From the NCBI RefSeq assembly GCF_910592395.1, contig NC_088311.1, forward strand, positions 24,710,646 to 24,770,645: DNA of 60,000 nucleotides. The letters run 5' to 3'. This document shows, one piece after another, positions 1 through 11,358 of this stretch. Position numbers and translations under genes: made by a program. Under the pieces are notes generated by a model. The model had not been told where the DNA came from. It did not search any database and was given only the letters and a program-made list of their open reading frames with translations. This stretch comes from Lineus longissimus. Its lineage: Eukaryota > Nemertea > Pilidiophora > Heteronemertea > Lineidae. How positions within the stretch are numbered: position 1 is the first letter of the stretch; each line of letters starts with the position of its first letter.

Positions 1-30
1 GGGTTGGTCATATAGACCGTCCGACCTTAC

Positions 31-3000
31 CTCAAAAGACATCTCATCAATGAGCACATCACCATTTGGAGTCACCAGAGGAACACGGTCAAAACTGAAT
101 AAAACAATAAAACAATATCATTAATTTGATAAATGACACAGCTGATTCAGCCAGCCAGTTTTCTCAGTCCATTATTTATAGTGATATACCAGGAGTATAA
201 ACCTGACAGGACCTACTTGCCGATTTACTTACTTGATGATATAGTCCTTAACATTGATCATTCCAGATCCTGGCTTCAATGAGGTTCTGTGGCTTACAAC
301 TGAAAATTGGGAGAAAAAGTTGAAAATTGGGAGAAAAAGTTGAGATGAACAAGAAAGGGTGTGTTGTGACAAAAACACATTTTAGATTTTCATGTTACGT
401 GTCAAATGTCACAGTCAACAGTAGGTAACTCACCTGCCCCATCATCAGGTCTCCTGGAATCCGACACCATTGTCCGCTCATACTTCCCCTTGTTCAAGTC
501 ATCTAGCACCCGATTCAACTCCGTTATCCTCTGAGTGAAACTAAAATAAAACATGAAAGAACACACAGTGTCAAGAAATCTTGTCATTATGCCCCACCAC
601 CAATACCACCATTAGAAGCGACCCTTCACTGTCATCAAAATCGTTAGTTTGATGCAGTGCAATCATTGTTTTGACAACATAACTATCCGATACAGTTAAC
701 CGCATTCAATAACTGCTGTGAACTGCTTACCCAGCTAATCTTGTCATTTCCCTTCCAGCAAGGACCACACGCCCGATCGCCTCTGCCATCCGCACCAACA
801 TACGACCACTCTTGTAGTAATCCTAGAAGACGAGGAAAACCAGACATGAGTTGAGGACATAGATCGAAAAGAGACACTCTCAGGGAGTGACTTGGTCTCA
901 GAATATTAGGCCTCTCACGTGATACTTGATTGGCAAATGATTTTGTATGATTGGTACTTTCCAGTTGTCTGATCAAGTCAGGAGACTTTGTATGTAAGGA
1001 TCAGTTGGCGAGTGATTCATTGGGCGCTTTCACATCACGACATGTCTGGCAGCCAACATGTCATCACTCTGCACAACAACAGATAAAACATGAAATAACA
1101 TGAAAACAAAACAAAAATCATGCACAAGCAGAGAAATACGTAGAAATGACATCAATGGCGTCAAGTCAACACAACACGAAAACGCCCGGCACTAACCTCT
1201 AATCGTTCAGTGTGTGAACTATTCATATGGCGAGGATGGGCAAGGTCCAAGAATGGTCGACTGACTGATATGTAACCCACCACCATCGCACAGTCTGAAA
1301 ATCAGAATGGATGAATAACATGGTGAATATGTAAACTAACCTCTAATCGTTCACTGTGTGAGCTTGTCATGTGTCTGGGATCGGCCAGATTTAGAAACGG
1401 CCGACTCACAACCATGTAACCAACAACTGTTGCAATATCTGAAATGAACAAAGACAGACAATAACATTAGAGCTGGGACCAGAGGCATTCTCAACCACTG
1501 CTTGAGATAACATCAGATAGGAAGACAGGATCACCAGCAGAGACCAGTGGGAGAGAGGAAATCAGGAGCAGACCTGTAGGTCCTGCGATAGGAGTGGAAC
1601 AGGCTCTGTCCTTCTCCAAGAGAGCTCTTAGTGCATAAGGTGCGGTCACCATGATCAGCTGCGGGAATATGCAATGGATGTATTTGGCTGTTGACTGGCA
1701 TACTCACACTTTGCTACGAGGCTGTCCACCATTCCCATGTTGAACCGGAATGAAATGAAATCACGGAGATGTTTCACCTGGGAAATAGAGGAGAAAATAA
1801 GCATTCGCAATCCAGCCCCAAGGCCAAACATGATAAAATGCAACTCAGTTTTTGATACAAAACATCCAAGACACATGGGTAGGTTGTGGCTACATCAGAC
1901 CATTTGGGTTTTTTCTAGGCTTTAAATGAACTAAGACACAGGACTTCAGCTATGTTATACTCACAAGTTTTGCAAATTCAGCAATAATGGTAGCCTTTTC
2001 TCTCTTCTGTCCTTGATAAAACGCGACTTCCTCACTGTTGGTGATCAGGCGAGAATTAACGTATCGGAACTCTCCCTCGAAGCGCTGCTCTTGTACCGTC
2101 ATTTTACCAATCGGTCGGCGAACTCTGAAGATAAACACCTTAGAATAAGAAATACAAATATGCGGGGAGTTATTTTGGTATTGGAAGGAGTCCCCAGGTA
2201 ACGGCATCAGACACTTCCGTACATTGATTTACATGAAGGCGTGGTACACTGCAGTTTCTATCTGAATCGTTTATGAGTCAGGCTTTTCTAGATTAGGTCG
2301 AGGCTGGTTTGCATCACCCCTTGTACAGGTTACTTAGCTTGCCTGGGCACACTCAGCTACTTGGCCTGTAAGATAAGAGCAGTGAATGCCATAGAGAGGG
2401 AGTAAATGTTTCCTCTCTGGCTTCTGGTTTCCTCCTGCATTAAAAGACTTACCTTGTCAGAATCAATCCAGAGACAGCTAAATATAACAACATCCAACCT
2501 GGACCCTGAAAGGAAGTAAACAATTCTGTAAGAGTTTGCTACTTGTCATAGGCTGCACGAAGGCATTGTAGGGGTGAGATTGATACTCCCGGTTTAACAA
2601 CCTTTACCAACTCCAACAGATGAAGATATCTGGAACAAGTTTATAAAGATCTGTATACAAGTCAGCCTTTCCTTACCTGTGCACCTATCGCACCAGCCAG
2701 ACGAACAGAATAGATGATGATATCTAGTATAGGTTTACTAAGATTTGAATAGAGGTCGGCGATACTGTTACAGAAACGTTCCACGTCTTGTGTCAGCAGT
2801 TGATCTGGGTTGGATATTCGGTTGTCTAGGTTACTCATTTTGTAATATGTAAAGCCACTGAAAGATAAACACAGGAGCACTTGTTAAAGAGAGACTATAG
2901 GCAGGGCACCTAGTGTCATGACTGTGCATACATGTTATAGTCAACAGGAGACCACAAAGTTGACCCTTAATCCTGCCTTTTAAAGACACTGAACAGTACA

Positions 3001-5714
3001 TTACTACATTTACATTGAGAAATGGATTTCTTTCATAATCAGACATTGAAAAGTCAAGTAATAGGGAAAATATTCAAAACTTGACCATTGTAACTGAAAC
3101 ATAGGACTTACTTGAGGTATTTGTTGTAGAGATAGTATGTTAGTCTTGTCCTAAAGCGCAGCTTTAATTCATTCAGACCAAACTGAAATGGATCATAATG
3201 GGTCAATGAATATGTGTTTTTGCAGGGAGGGGGGTAAACATCCGATTTAGGATGAACCAGAAATGATAATGAGTGAATGGACGATAAGACATACCATCCT
3301 TCATCTTGGGCAGCTCAGTCTTAACTAGACCAACTGCCGCTTTTATATTGAGGATCGTCAAACCAAACACCATTGGGGATGTAAGAATCCGTCTCAATAA
3401 GGTGAGCCACTACGCAATTTCAATGATTCAACTTTTCAATATAAAGAAAACGCTTTTTTTATGGCAAAATGATGAAGCATTTGAAAAGATTAAACCTACT
3501 TACTTTCAACATATTATTTATGAGTGCAATCTGAAACAATGAAGCGGAAAGAATAAATAAAATAAAGCAAACAGCAACATTTGGTGGCAGCTCGTTGCAA
3601 CAGATCGGGGAATATGACATTGAAGGAAATAAATTGATTTTTATTCTTAGATCTGGCTGCAGTCATCAGGTGCCGAGGTGTGGCACGATAAGGCCACAAT
3701 AAAAGCACACATGTTCATCTCCAGCAAGGTGTGTATCAGATGTGTGTCAAACCAAGTTTTCATACTCATCATACAAGTACAAGAATATCAAAGATAACAA
3801 TATGTGCACTTACTCCTGGCATGGCGTAGATGAACTTGAACAAATGCTTCTTGAACAAACTCATGTCTCTTCCAATGATGGCACTGAAAATAGACAATCA
3901 AGTTAGTTACCGGGTAAAACAATTCTAAGAGTAAATTCCAGGTTGTTTTAAATGATACCAACTTTGCTAGTGACTACATACATGTATCAGTAGCTAGAAG
4001 TTATCACTTTTTCGTTGCATGGATAGTAACATTTATAGTCAAATATTGTGTACCTCCAGCTTTTAAATTTCCACAAGGGTTTCCATGAGAGAATCTTGAT
4101 GTTTTTTCAATGAAGTCATCCCAGAATAATCTGTATTGCAAACTCCCAGACAGGTTTGCCTCATAATCTCCTGTACTAGTCTAGTCCTTACCTTTCAATG
4201 GCAGTTCCATTCTGAATCATCCACACATCGCAATAGGTCCTAATAATAAGGGAGAGACCTACTAATGAGAGGAAGCCAGTCTGGAAGAACAAAAGCGGGA
4301 TTACCAATGAACCACGTCAAAACACCCGATATCAAAATAGAGCAATACCTTTACATCAGGATGCAGGAAGTATGGCATTCACTTAGTTAAGTACAATACA
4401 TAAAATTGACTATGCAATATGATACAGTTATTCCGTTAGAGAGAGATTTAAAAACTTGTTTATCACATACCTCTGGTGAGAAGAAGTTTGGAACAAGAAT
4501 CTTGAGAATTGCGACTATTCTCCTGAAACAGACAAGAGAGTAACCAGCGTTGAAATTACATGCATTACAAAACAAGACAGGGGCTGTCATAACATATTCA
4601 TCTGAAAAAGGCAACATTCTGTGCTTTCACTTTTTTAGTCACTTATCATGTTTCATCAAAAGATTTGCTTTGAAAATACATGTATAAATTATAATAATAA
4701 AAGATACTCACTTGAAAAATGTGGCATCCACAGCTGCCTTGTCTTTAAACCTTCGTTGTTTGTCCTGAAAAGCAAGGTGATAATAGACGGAGGTATGTAA
4801 CAAATACATGAAAAACTAATCCTGTCTGAAGTGTCTCTCCAAACTTTCAGTATAAGTTGGGTGTACGCCTACAATTGACCAAAGTTGCCAGACAGACCAA
4901 CAATCCACATAGTCTTATTAACTTATTTTAATCTAACCATCCTCCTGAACCCTTACCTCAGCAAGAACAACTTTGAATGCTGGTTCATCATCATCCCTGA
5001 AACGAAATTGAAAAGAACAACTAATCAATGCAATAAATGGAATGGAAAGAAACACATGTATTGAACAGGCTGTTCTTGGTTGTGACAATGTCCATGGTTG
5101 TGACAATGTCCATGGTCTGAACTAATCATTGTCCAGACGAGTCAATGCCAAAAGCAAGCCCCTCCAAAGTCCACGCCTCTCGGCCCTTGGACTCCCGTCC
5201 TCACTTGCCTTAGGCAAGTTGGGAAATTTACTTCTTCCACTCCCATCTCCAGACTTCTTTCATAAGACCATAGCAAGCATGCATGCAAGGCCGTGCTCGA
5301 CCCAGGCCAGGACGGACAGGGATCTGGGATGACGTCATCTCACGTCTGTCGACATACATGCTTTGACAGGCTGTGTGTTTGAAACCAGCCCTCACTGGTA
5401 AGTCAGAAACTGACATGAGCATACAATCATACAATGCATGCCAGAACAGAAGCAAGCAGTGATTCAGCTAAGGCCTCAAGTCAGTGCCAGTGCATTTTTG
5501 CACACAGCACAGGCAAACCTGAAATTTCAGTCACTCTTTCAAGTTATTTTTTTGGTCATTGACATAAACTATATTTAAATAACACGTACTTAACAACCTT
5601 CCTTGGTTTTTTCTTAGTCTTCTGCAAAAGCCAATAAAACGCTACAACTCCACCTGCGGCGATAGCCGAGTTTTTGGGGGTGGCCTTCTCAACTATTTTG
5701 CTCAGAACAGCCAT
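31..5714 (-). CDS. ABCD3: ABCD3/PMP70 peroxisomal ABC half-transporter (3' part outside window)
   Basis: Half-transporter of the peroxisomal membrane; the family moves branched-chain and bile-acid-type acyl-CoAs. Seventeen coding exon positions are visible: 5590-5714, 4957-4996, 4712-4764, 4471-4522, 4192-4280, 3814-3883, 3504-3530, 3112-3182, 2677-2857, 2453-2505, 1965-2124, 1708-1777, a duplicated position (1341-1438 or 1197-1294), 731-822, 434-540, 233-299 and 31-94. All phases join. The start is the ATG at 5714 (MAVLSKIVEKATPK). Family-diagnostic stretches include FTYYKMSNLDNRISNPDQLL, YVNSRLITNSEEVAFY (the EAA-like motif of ABCD proteins) and VPLVTPNGDVLI. Only the membrane domain and the entry to the nucleotide-binding domain are present; Walker A, signature and Walker B lie off the left edge. 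The identity is clear from family memory. The exact use of the duplicated exon is unknown. Confidence 0.93.
1197..1294 (-). other. ABCD3: ABCD3 alternative TM5 exon, copy A (second in transcript)
   Basis: A second 98-nt exon with the same phase, the same ends and intact splice sites (ttttcag acceptor, gttagt donor). It encodes 33 residues beginning YCAMVVGYISVSRPF and ending SSHTERLE. It matches copy B at 25 of 33 residues, with the changes concentrated in the membrane helix. Using both copies would insert a second helix; using one gives a normal protein. Only 46 nt (1295-1340) separate them. Confidence 0.83.
1341..1438 (-). other. ABCD3: ABCD3 alternative TM5 exon, copy B (first in transcript)
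   Basis: A 98-nt exon that starts after a phase-1 junction and ends on a codon boundary (GAG then gttagt). It encodes 33 residues beginning YIATVVGYMVVSRPF and ending SSHSERLE. The acceptor is tttcag. This copy is the closer of the two to the vertebrate ABCD3 sequence as I remember it. By family alignment it covers TM5 and the start of the loop before TM6. Confidence 0.85.
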
Positions 5715-5800
5715 TTTTCACAGGTGAGAAATAGGTCAATTGAAATCTGGGTCAAGGGTCGAAAGCTAAAAATATCCATGTCACGTGACATACAAAGAAA
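5715..5800. promoter_or_regulatory. Bidirectional promoter shared by ABCD3 and RIMOC1
   Basis: Only 86 bp separate the ABCD3 start codon (minus, 5714) from the RIMOC1 start codon (plus, 5801), so transcription start sites and 5' UTRs of both genes must overlap here, unless non-coding first exons lie elsewhere. No clear TATA box is seen in either direction. The only strong site I recognise is the palindrome at 5780-5789. Confidence 0.7.
5780..5789. promoter_or_regulatory. CLEAR/E-box palindrome GTCACGTGAC
   Basis: A perfect 10-bp palindrome, the consensus CLEAR element bound in vertebrates by MiT/TFE factors (TFEB, TFE3, MITF) and also a USF-type E-box. It lies 12 bp upstream of the RIMOC1 ATG and 66 bp upstream of the ABCD3 ATG. 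The identity of the site is direct; its use is inferred. Confidence 0.6.
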
Positions 5801-7883
5801 ATGGCTGCGCCCATGAAAATAAAAACCTCCCACGAAAAAATTGAAAAAGAGACAAAATCTCTTCTGCAGGCGTGCAAAGACGTTCACAAAACTATTGATT
5901 GTAAGTGTACATTGGCCTAGACCATGATAAACCATAAATAAACTTTATCGACTACCAAAATTGTGACAAAATGCTCAGCAAAGGAGGGTACATGCAGTAC
6001 ACTGATAAAGTATGATGAGTAGCGAGTCGATCGGCTGGCTGAGAAGGCAGTACTGGAGAGTATAGGCCTAGTAGGTATAGTTGCAAACACAGATAGATGA
6101 GGCCACTGTTGCAAATCTTGTGTGGTTTACCTCTAAAATATCATCATCTCCTACACTTAAAGATGAAGACCCCTTCCTGAAGAGATGTGAAGAAAATTGT
6201 GCAAGAGTGCTGAGAAGTGAAGGAAAGACAGACACAGATGTTGCTCAGCAACTAAAGGACTTTAGCCAGGTAATATTTTTGGTTGGTTTTATTGACAATA
6301 CTCTTGACAGCCTTTTCATTTAGAAGTGGGCCAGGTAGCTGACTGAAATCTATAAAAATCAGGATTGGAAAAAGTGTGTCATCAAACAAGATGTACGTAT
6401 ATCACCCAGTGAACTCCAATTGATGTTTTGATGCTTACAAAAAACAGGATGCATCATTAACAGTAAGTAGTCACCACTGTATTGACTATTGTTTCCTATT
6501 CTGTGATCAGCTTTTCATCTTCAGAATGACTGTGATATGCTTTGTCATCTTTCAGGCATCCTTGGACCTGACATTCTATGAAGAGAACAACCTGGTAAAT
6601 GAATCGTTTCCTGAGAAAGATGGAAAACAAAGGCTGCAAAAACTACTTGGTAAGCCCAGGTGTTCTAATTCATACGGTACATGAAATTGTTTTATGCTCC
6701 TTTAAATTCTGTGAAGAATGCCAACTGGACATTAACAGATGCATCAATAGTGACATCGGACTATTGACCTTGTGATGCTCTTTATTTCAGAGAGTTTGAC
6801 AATGCCAGAAAAGTTGGTCGAAGATCTATTTCAAGGAGAGAAACAGGTAAATCATAGTTTTCCAGTAAATACTTATCATCTCAAGTTCTTTCATAGCTCA
6901 GTTGATTGCCTTTGGTCTGAGCCATGTGCCACCTATCAGTTGTTTCATGTTTCATCTGATGTATTTTCAGGCGAAAGATGTTTTAGGAGACGAGATATAT
7001 GAGTGTTTATTATGGAGACGTGGTGCACTACTCTACATGTACTGTAGCATCATTCAGCCAAGGTCAAAGTCGGATCCTAATCAATACCGACAGGTAGGCC
7101 TCCGTTAAACATCTGCCCAACCATAACCGCTACTGTCAAAACGAGGCACAATGGGCCCATAGTGCATATACACTGTGAACTTTGGTTTATTGTAAGCAAG
7201 GTGTTCTAGAATATCTAGAATATATCGTATTCCTAAGGAATCATATGTTTATACCAAGTGATCAGCCAAGTTGTTGATACTAGACATTTGTCATCATTCT
7301 GTACAATTTATTGTCCTTGCAGAAATGACTTATTGATTATTTTTCTGCTTCAGTGTCTTGAAGATGGTGTTGACTATTTGATGAGGATGCTTAAGGTACG
7401 GACTCCGATATTGAAAGAGAGGCAGGATGTCACAACAAACGATGAGGCTGTTTATCAACTTTTACAAAAAGGTATGTCACTGAGGAGCAGTCGTTTTGAT
7501 CAATCCCTCCTAGCGCTCGCCTTAGTTCCATCTCGCTGCACTCGATCACTACAGCATATATTGGACAAAATGCAAAGGAAAAGGCTATACTCACAACTAA
7601 ATGATGACGTAATGTCAACATAAAGATGAACCAACTATACATTGTACTTACTTTTCCACTTGCAGGAATTTTCAGTGACACACATGTACTGGCCATGATG
7701 TATGCAGGCGAGATGTGTCATTGGCACTGGTCAGATCCTGCTCCATCTCAGTCAGACTTTGATGCTAGAAACATTGGCCGCAGTCTACTCAGCAAGTACA
7801 TCGAACTGGTCAAAGGACCGCTCAAGACAATGGGCTGGAACTGTGAAAGAGCTGACCAACTCTTGAAAGATGCTGACAAATGA
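5801..7883 (+). CDS. RIMOC1: RIMOC1 homologue (RAB7A-interacting MON1-CCZ1 complex subunit 1; C5orf51)
   Basis: In vertebrates this protein works with the MON1-CCZ1 exchange factor to support RAB7A in mitophagy and late endosomes. Seven exons were assembled: 5801-5900, 6097-6269, 6556-6649, 6791-6846, 6971-7093, 7354-7471 and 7666-7883, about 293 codons, close to the vertebrate length. All junction phases agree. Family-diagnostic stretches are LDLTFYEENNLV, LLWRRGALLYMYC, AGIFSDTHVLAMMYAGEMCHW and LVKGPLKTMGWN. The start MAAPMKIKTSHEKIEKE is the first ATG after the divergent promoter. Exon 2 is taken from the tag at 6094-6096; the other nearby AGs would break the frame. The stop is TGA at 7881-7883. 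No membrane segment is seen; the protein is probably cytosolic. Confidence 0.92.
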
Positions 7884-8044
7884 ACAAGAAAATTCTTAAT
7901 CAAATTTATAGTGCTCTTTTAATCTAAAAAAACGTTTTGGTAAAAGTGCATTTTGGAATTATTATTATCATCATGGTCACAACAGAATACTCTTGGCTTT
8001 CCTGGTCAAAGACCATCACTCTCATGTGCTGCCAACTGGTACTT

Positions 8045-8100
8045 GGGAAGGGAAGCGTGGTGGCACAGTGTCGGACCTGTGGGTTTGAGACTCCGGCCAC
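8045..8100 (+). repeat. tRNA-derived SINE remnant
   Basis: The stretch contains a box A-like gtggcacagtgt and a box B-like gggtttgagactcc at tRNA-like spacing. It looks like the head of an old SINE inside the RIMOC1 3' UTR, directly before the minisatellite. Confidence 0.45.
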
Positions 8101-8149
8101 TCAGAACTTTGTTATCTTCACTTTCCACAGGAAGTTTTCTGGAACTGGA

Positions 8150-8422
8150 TCATACCCTCATCATTGTGGATCTTACTCTCATCATTGTGGATCTTACTCT
8201 CATCATTGTGGATCATACCCTCATCATTGTGGATCTTACTCTCATCATTGTGGATCATACCCTCATCATTGTGGATCTTACTCTCATCATTGTGGATCTT
8301 ACTCTCATCATTGTGGATCTTACTCTCATCACTGTGGATCTTACTCTCATCACTGTGGATCTTACTCTCATCACTGTGGATCTTACTCTCATCACTGTGG
8401 ATCTTACTCTCATCACTGTGGA
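8150..8422 (+). repeat. 21-bp minisatellite, 13 units
   Basis: Thirteen head-to-tail copies of a 21-bp unit (core catcattgtggatcttactc). Variation is limited to tta/ata and att/act positions; the ATT variants come first and the ACT variants last. The period is a multiple of three and no unit contains a stop in any plus frame, so long spurious reading frames run through it (for example a 7-residue HHCGSYS repeat). Confidence 0.95.
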
Positions 8423-8517
8423 TCTTTCTTGTGGTTGAGAATATTCAGCAGCGAGAAAGGTTTAATTGATCACACAATATTACTGTTTATGAATGTAGTA
8501 TCATATTCAATAGCAAT

Positions 8518-8523
8518 AATAAA
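8518..8523 (+). terminator. Poly(A) signal AATAAA, RIMOC1
   Basis: First canonical AATAAA downstream of the RIMOC1 stop apart from the repeat. A plausible cleavage region follows at about 8535-8550. Confidence 0.5.
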
Positions 8524-8674
8524 CAATGAACTCTTATAGAACATTTTGTCTGAATCCATTTCATTTTGAAGGCTTTTGATAGAAGAAAGCTCTGTGCAAC
8601 TACTACCCACAGCCATGGTGTCAGTGTTGGTCAACTCAAGTTATATGCTTAAAACTTGTATATCTAACTAAATC

Positions 8675-8680
8675 TTTATT
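8675..8680 (-). terminator. Candidate poly(A) signal, receptor phosphatase
   Basis: tttatt on the plus strand is AATAAA on the minus strand. It would give the phosphatase a 3' UTR of about 1.3 kb (8655-9969), ending about 100 bp from the RIMOC1 3' end. Other signals could be used instead. Confidence 0.4.
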
Positions 8681-9969
8681 CAAACTTTACAACTACAAGT
8701 AGATTTTTGACATCCAAGTCCACAAAATGATCTTTTCAAGCAATCAAAATGGTGACAATTACTCATATATGACTTCCATTTGAAGGAGACACGAAATTGA
8801 AATCAAAGAAAACCTAATTTTTGTTAAAAAATCTTGTCATGACTGAGTACCATCGCAACTTAGACATGATTCGAGGACTCTGACCATAACAAGATAAATA
8901 TTTAACTAGACCCTTGAATAAACTAAATCTTCATGACATTTCACAGGAACATCTCCCTCCAATCTAATGAGACTAATGGGTATACTCGATTGGTGGCACA
9001 AGGAATCTACAGAAACATTGTCAAGACAAAACTTGGATTACATATAGCACCATAAAATCATGTTAATTTCTCGCGAGATTCAAATACAAAAATAAATAAA
9101 CTGTACAATCATACATGTAAAATATGATTATAAATTTACAAAACAGACATGAGGAGTCATTGTACCAATCCGTAACTGCATGACTGCTGGATCAGAGAAG
9201 CACCTTTTGTTTTTGTTGAAGGAAGACTGTTTACAAAGTCTTCAGAATACTGCACAGGGTGTACCAAAAATGTAAACCAACTAGATCTATTGGCAAAAGT
9301 TAAAAGTATGAAAATAATATTTTGTAGAGTGGTGCATATAATATGAAAAGAATGTAGGCAACAGACTTCCTCTCTGTTGATAAGTCTCGCAACACACAGA
9401 CATTAGGTCATACGGAATGGTTGTTTCCTGTATGTACCCATTTCACGGGCTTGATGCTGTATATTTTACAATTTGGCACATTAGGGATGTTCGTTATGTG
9501 TAAACATCTAGACCCATATATTCTCATGATAGTGAGATATTCATCAAAACATAAAAATCAGGAGTATTCATTGTAAAGTATAACGTTATATTTACAAAGT
9601 CATGGTATGCGATGCTAAAATCGACAAATCAAAGACTCTCCTTGAATGATTTAATCCCCTTAATCCACGACCAAATACTTAGCATCAAAATTTCTGCGGA
9701 GGCGTTTTCACTGACTTGATACAAGAACTTGATTACTGAAGGCATACAATAGCAGTCATGGCAAATAATGTTAACCATAGGAAATGTGAAATAACACTGA
9801 TTCTCTTGAGTATAAGTTCCACTCATCCACATTAAGTGACCACAGAAATGTTAGTGGAAAACAGATTCTGAATATCAAATAACATTTGCCTCCAACTTTA
9901 ATCTAGCTCTCTTCTTTGTTGAGTACCCTGGTGTAGTGTAAAAATAACACTTCGATGCAACACATGAAA
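8681..9969 (-). other. Probable 3' UTR of the receptor phosphatase
   Basis: No coding potential or family resemblance was seen on either strand. The sequence lies between the phosphatase stop codon and the candidate minus-strand poly(A) signal. The plus-strand frame over 9955-10281 is a shadow of the final D2 exon. Confidence 0.4.
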
Positions 9970-11358
9970 TCATTGGAAATTTGCATAGATGTCAAACTGT
10001 TTGAGATATTCAGCTACGATGTCATGGATAAACTTATACTGTTCATAAGACGAGATGAGTTGAGGCCGGTTCATTCTTGTGAGACGTGTGTACTGGAAGA
10101 CATCGATGTCGTGTTCAACTTTGTTCTTCTCGATCACGGAGTAGGCCACACAGAAAACACCACTTTTGGACCCACCGTCCCTGAAATGACAAAGTCATGG
10201 TTTAGTATAGTAACATCAGGCTGTGATCTCTCAATGCCCAGGAGAGAAATGAGAGGGATGCGACCTGCAAGAAACTGTTAAGAAACTCGATCGCGTTTGA
10301 TTTAGCATTGTCAAAACTGACACTGAAGACATGCCAAGAGGAGCAGGGAAACTTACATGCAGTGTACAAGGATCTTTCCATCTCCTGACTGCTGCTGCCA
10401 CCTTTCCACAGCGTCAACTAATGATACGATCGACTTGGCAGACGATGGCACCACCTTGTCTTCTGGCCACGCATTGAACTGGAACTGCCGCACTAATCGC
10501 TCTAGCTTCTGATCACTCATCTGGAAGGGAGAAGAACTATCAGATTATGTATCTATCATCAATATCCTACATGATACCAATCCGAAACTTCAGCAAAATT
10601 AAACTTGCCACTACTATTCCTTGTGGTTGAAATGGTCTTTGACAATCAGTCCACCAACATGTATTACACATATGTCATCTTGGTAAACCCAGCAACAATT
10701 TTACCTGTAACTTTGATTTCCGCCCAAACTTGAAATCTCTTGTGGTGATGTCTGGGTCTGATGTGTCTTCTTTGAGGCTCTCGACCGAGAATGCATCATT
10801 GTCAAGCTTGTGCTTTGAGGTTGGCCAGTATATACTGTCGTGGTCAGACGATTCCAAGGAATTGAGCATGACGATGGATGTGACTCTGTGATCATAGACA
10901 AGCCGCCAGAGATCTATCACAGTGTGGGCTTGAGGCATCTCGCTCACGATAAATGTGTCACGTTTACTGTAACCCTGCAAGCAAGAAAGAGGAATACGAT
11001 GATCCCAATTGTCCTTGCTGGTTGAGAAACGCATGTCGAGATTGCTTACTGGTGATTGCAAGGACACAGGTTTTCAAGTTTGGTAAGATCTGTTGAATGG
11101 ATCATTAGGAAAATGGGCCCAGAGGCAAAGAGCTCACTAACAAAATTATTTTAAGTAGAATCTATGAATACAGCATCTACTTACATCTATGAATACAGCA
11201 TTTATATAACTGGTGCCTCCCTCAACTGGTAAGGTAAGATATGGCCGACATCGGTCCTCAGGTATGATGTCTTTCGATCGATTTTTATGAATGTTTTGTT
11301 GCGCTAAACCACCAGCACAGTTTTTCATTTGTACTTCTGATGTGAATAAGGTCAACAG
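9970..11358 (-). other. Phosphatase domain D2, predicted inactive
   Basis: Exons 11185-11358, 10705-10974, 10357-10520 and 9970-10180. The fold is recognisable (CRPYLTLPVEGGTSYINAVF, DTFIVSEMPQ, DLWRLVYDH, YEQYKFIHDIVAEYL). The WPD loop reads WPEDK and the P-loop reads VHCMDGGSKSG, so the general acid is Glu and the phosphate-binding Arg is Lys, while the Cys is kept. This is a pseudophosphatase pattern typical of D2 domains, which regulate D1 or recruit partners. Confidence 0.85.

Larger units (their letters stand above)
7884..8545 (+). other. RIMOC1: RIMOC1 3' UTR
   Basis: Non-coding sequence after the RIMOC1 stop, ending near an AATAAA at 8518-8523. It holds a tRNA-like SINE remnant (about 8045-8100) and a 21-bp minisatellite (8150-8422). 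The extent is inferred from the poly(A) signal. Confidence 0.5.

Noticed and set aside
1560-1665. Exon-like segment in ABCD3 with acceptor and donor
   Set aside because: An 85-nt length would break the frame between the exon at 1708 and either TM5 exon, and the translation has no ABCD3 similarity.
3203-3397. Minus frame containing VFGLTILNIKAAVGLV in an ABCD3 intron
   Set aside because: It superficially resembles the next exon (FGLNELKL), but the neighbouring exons 3504-3530 and 3112-3182 already join in phase and supply the conserved residues.
7937-8539. 200-residue open frame with HHCGSYS repeats, and overlapping frames of 161 and 101 residues
   Set aside because: All three plus frames are open only because the 21-bp minisatellite lacks stops. 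The sequence lies in the RIMOC1 3' UTR and no domain is recognisable.
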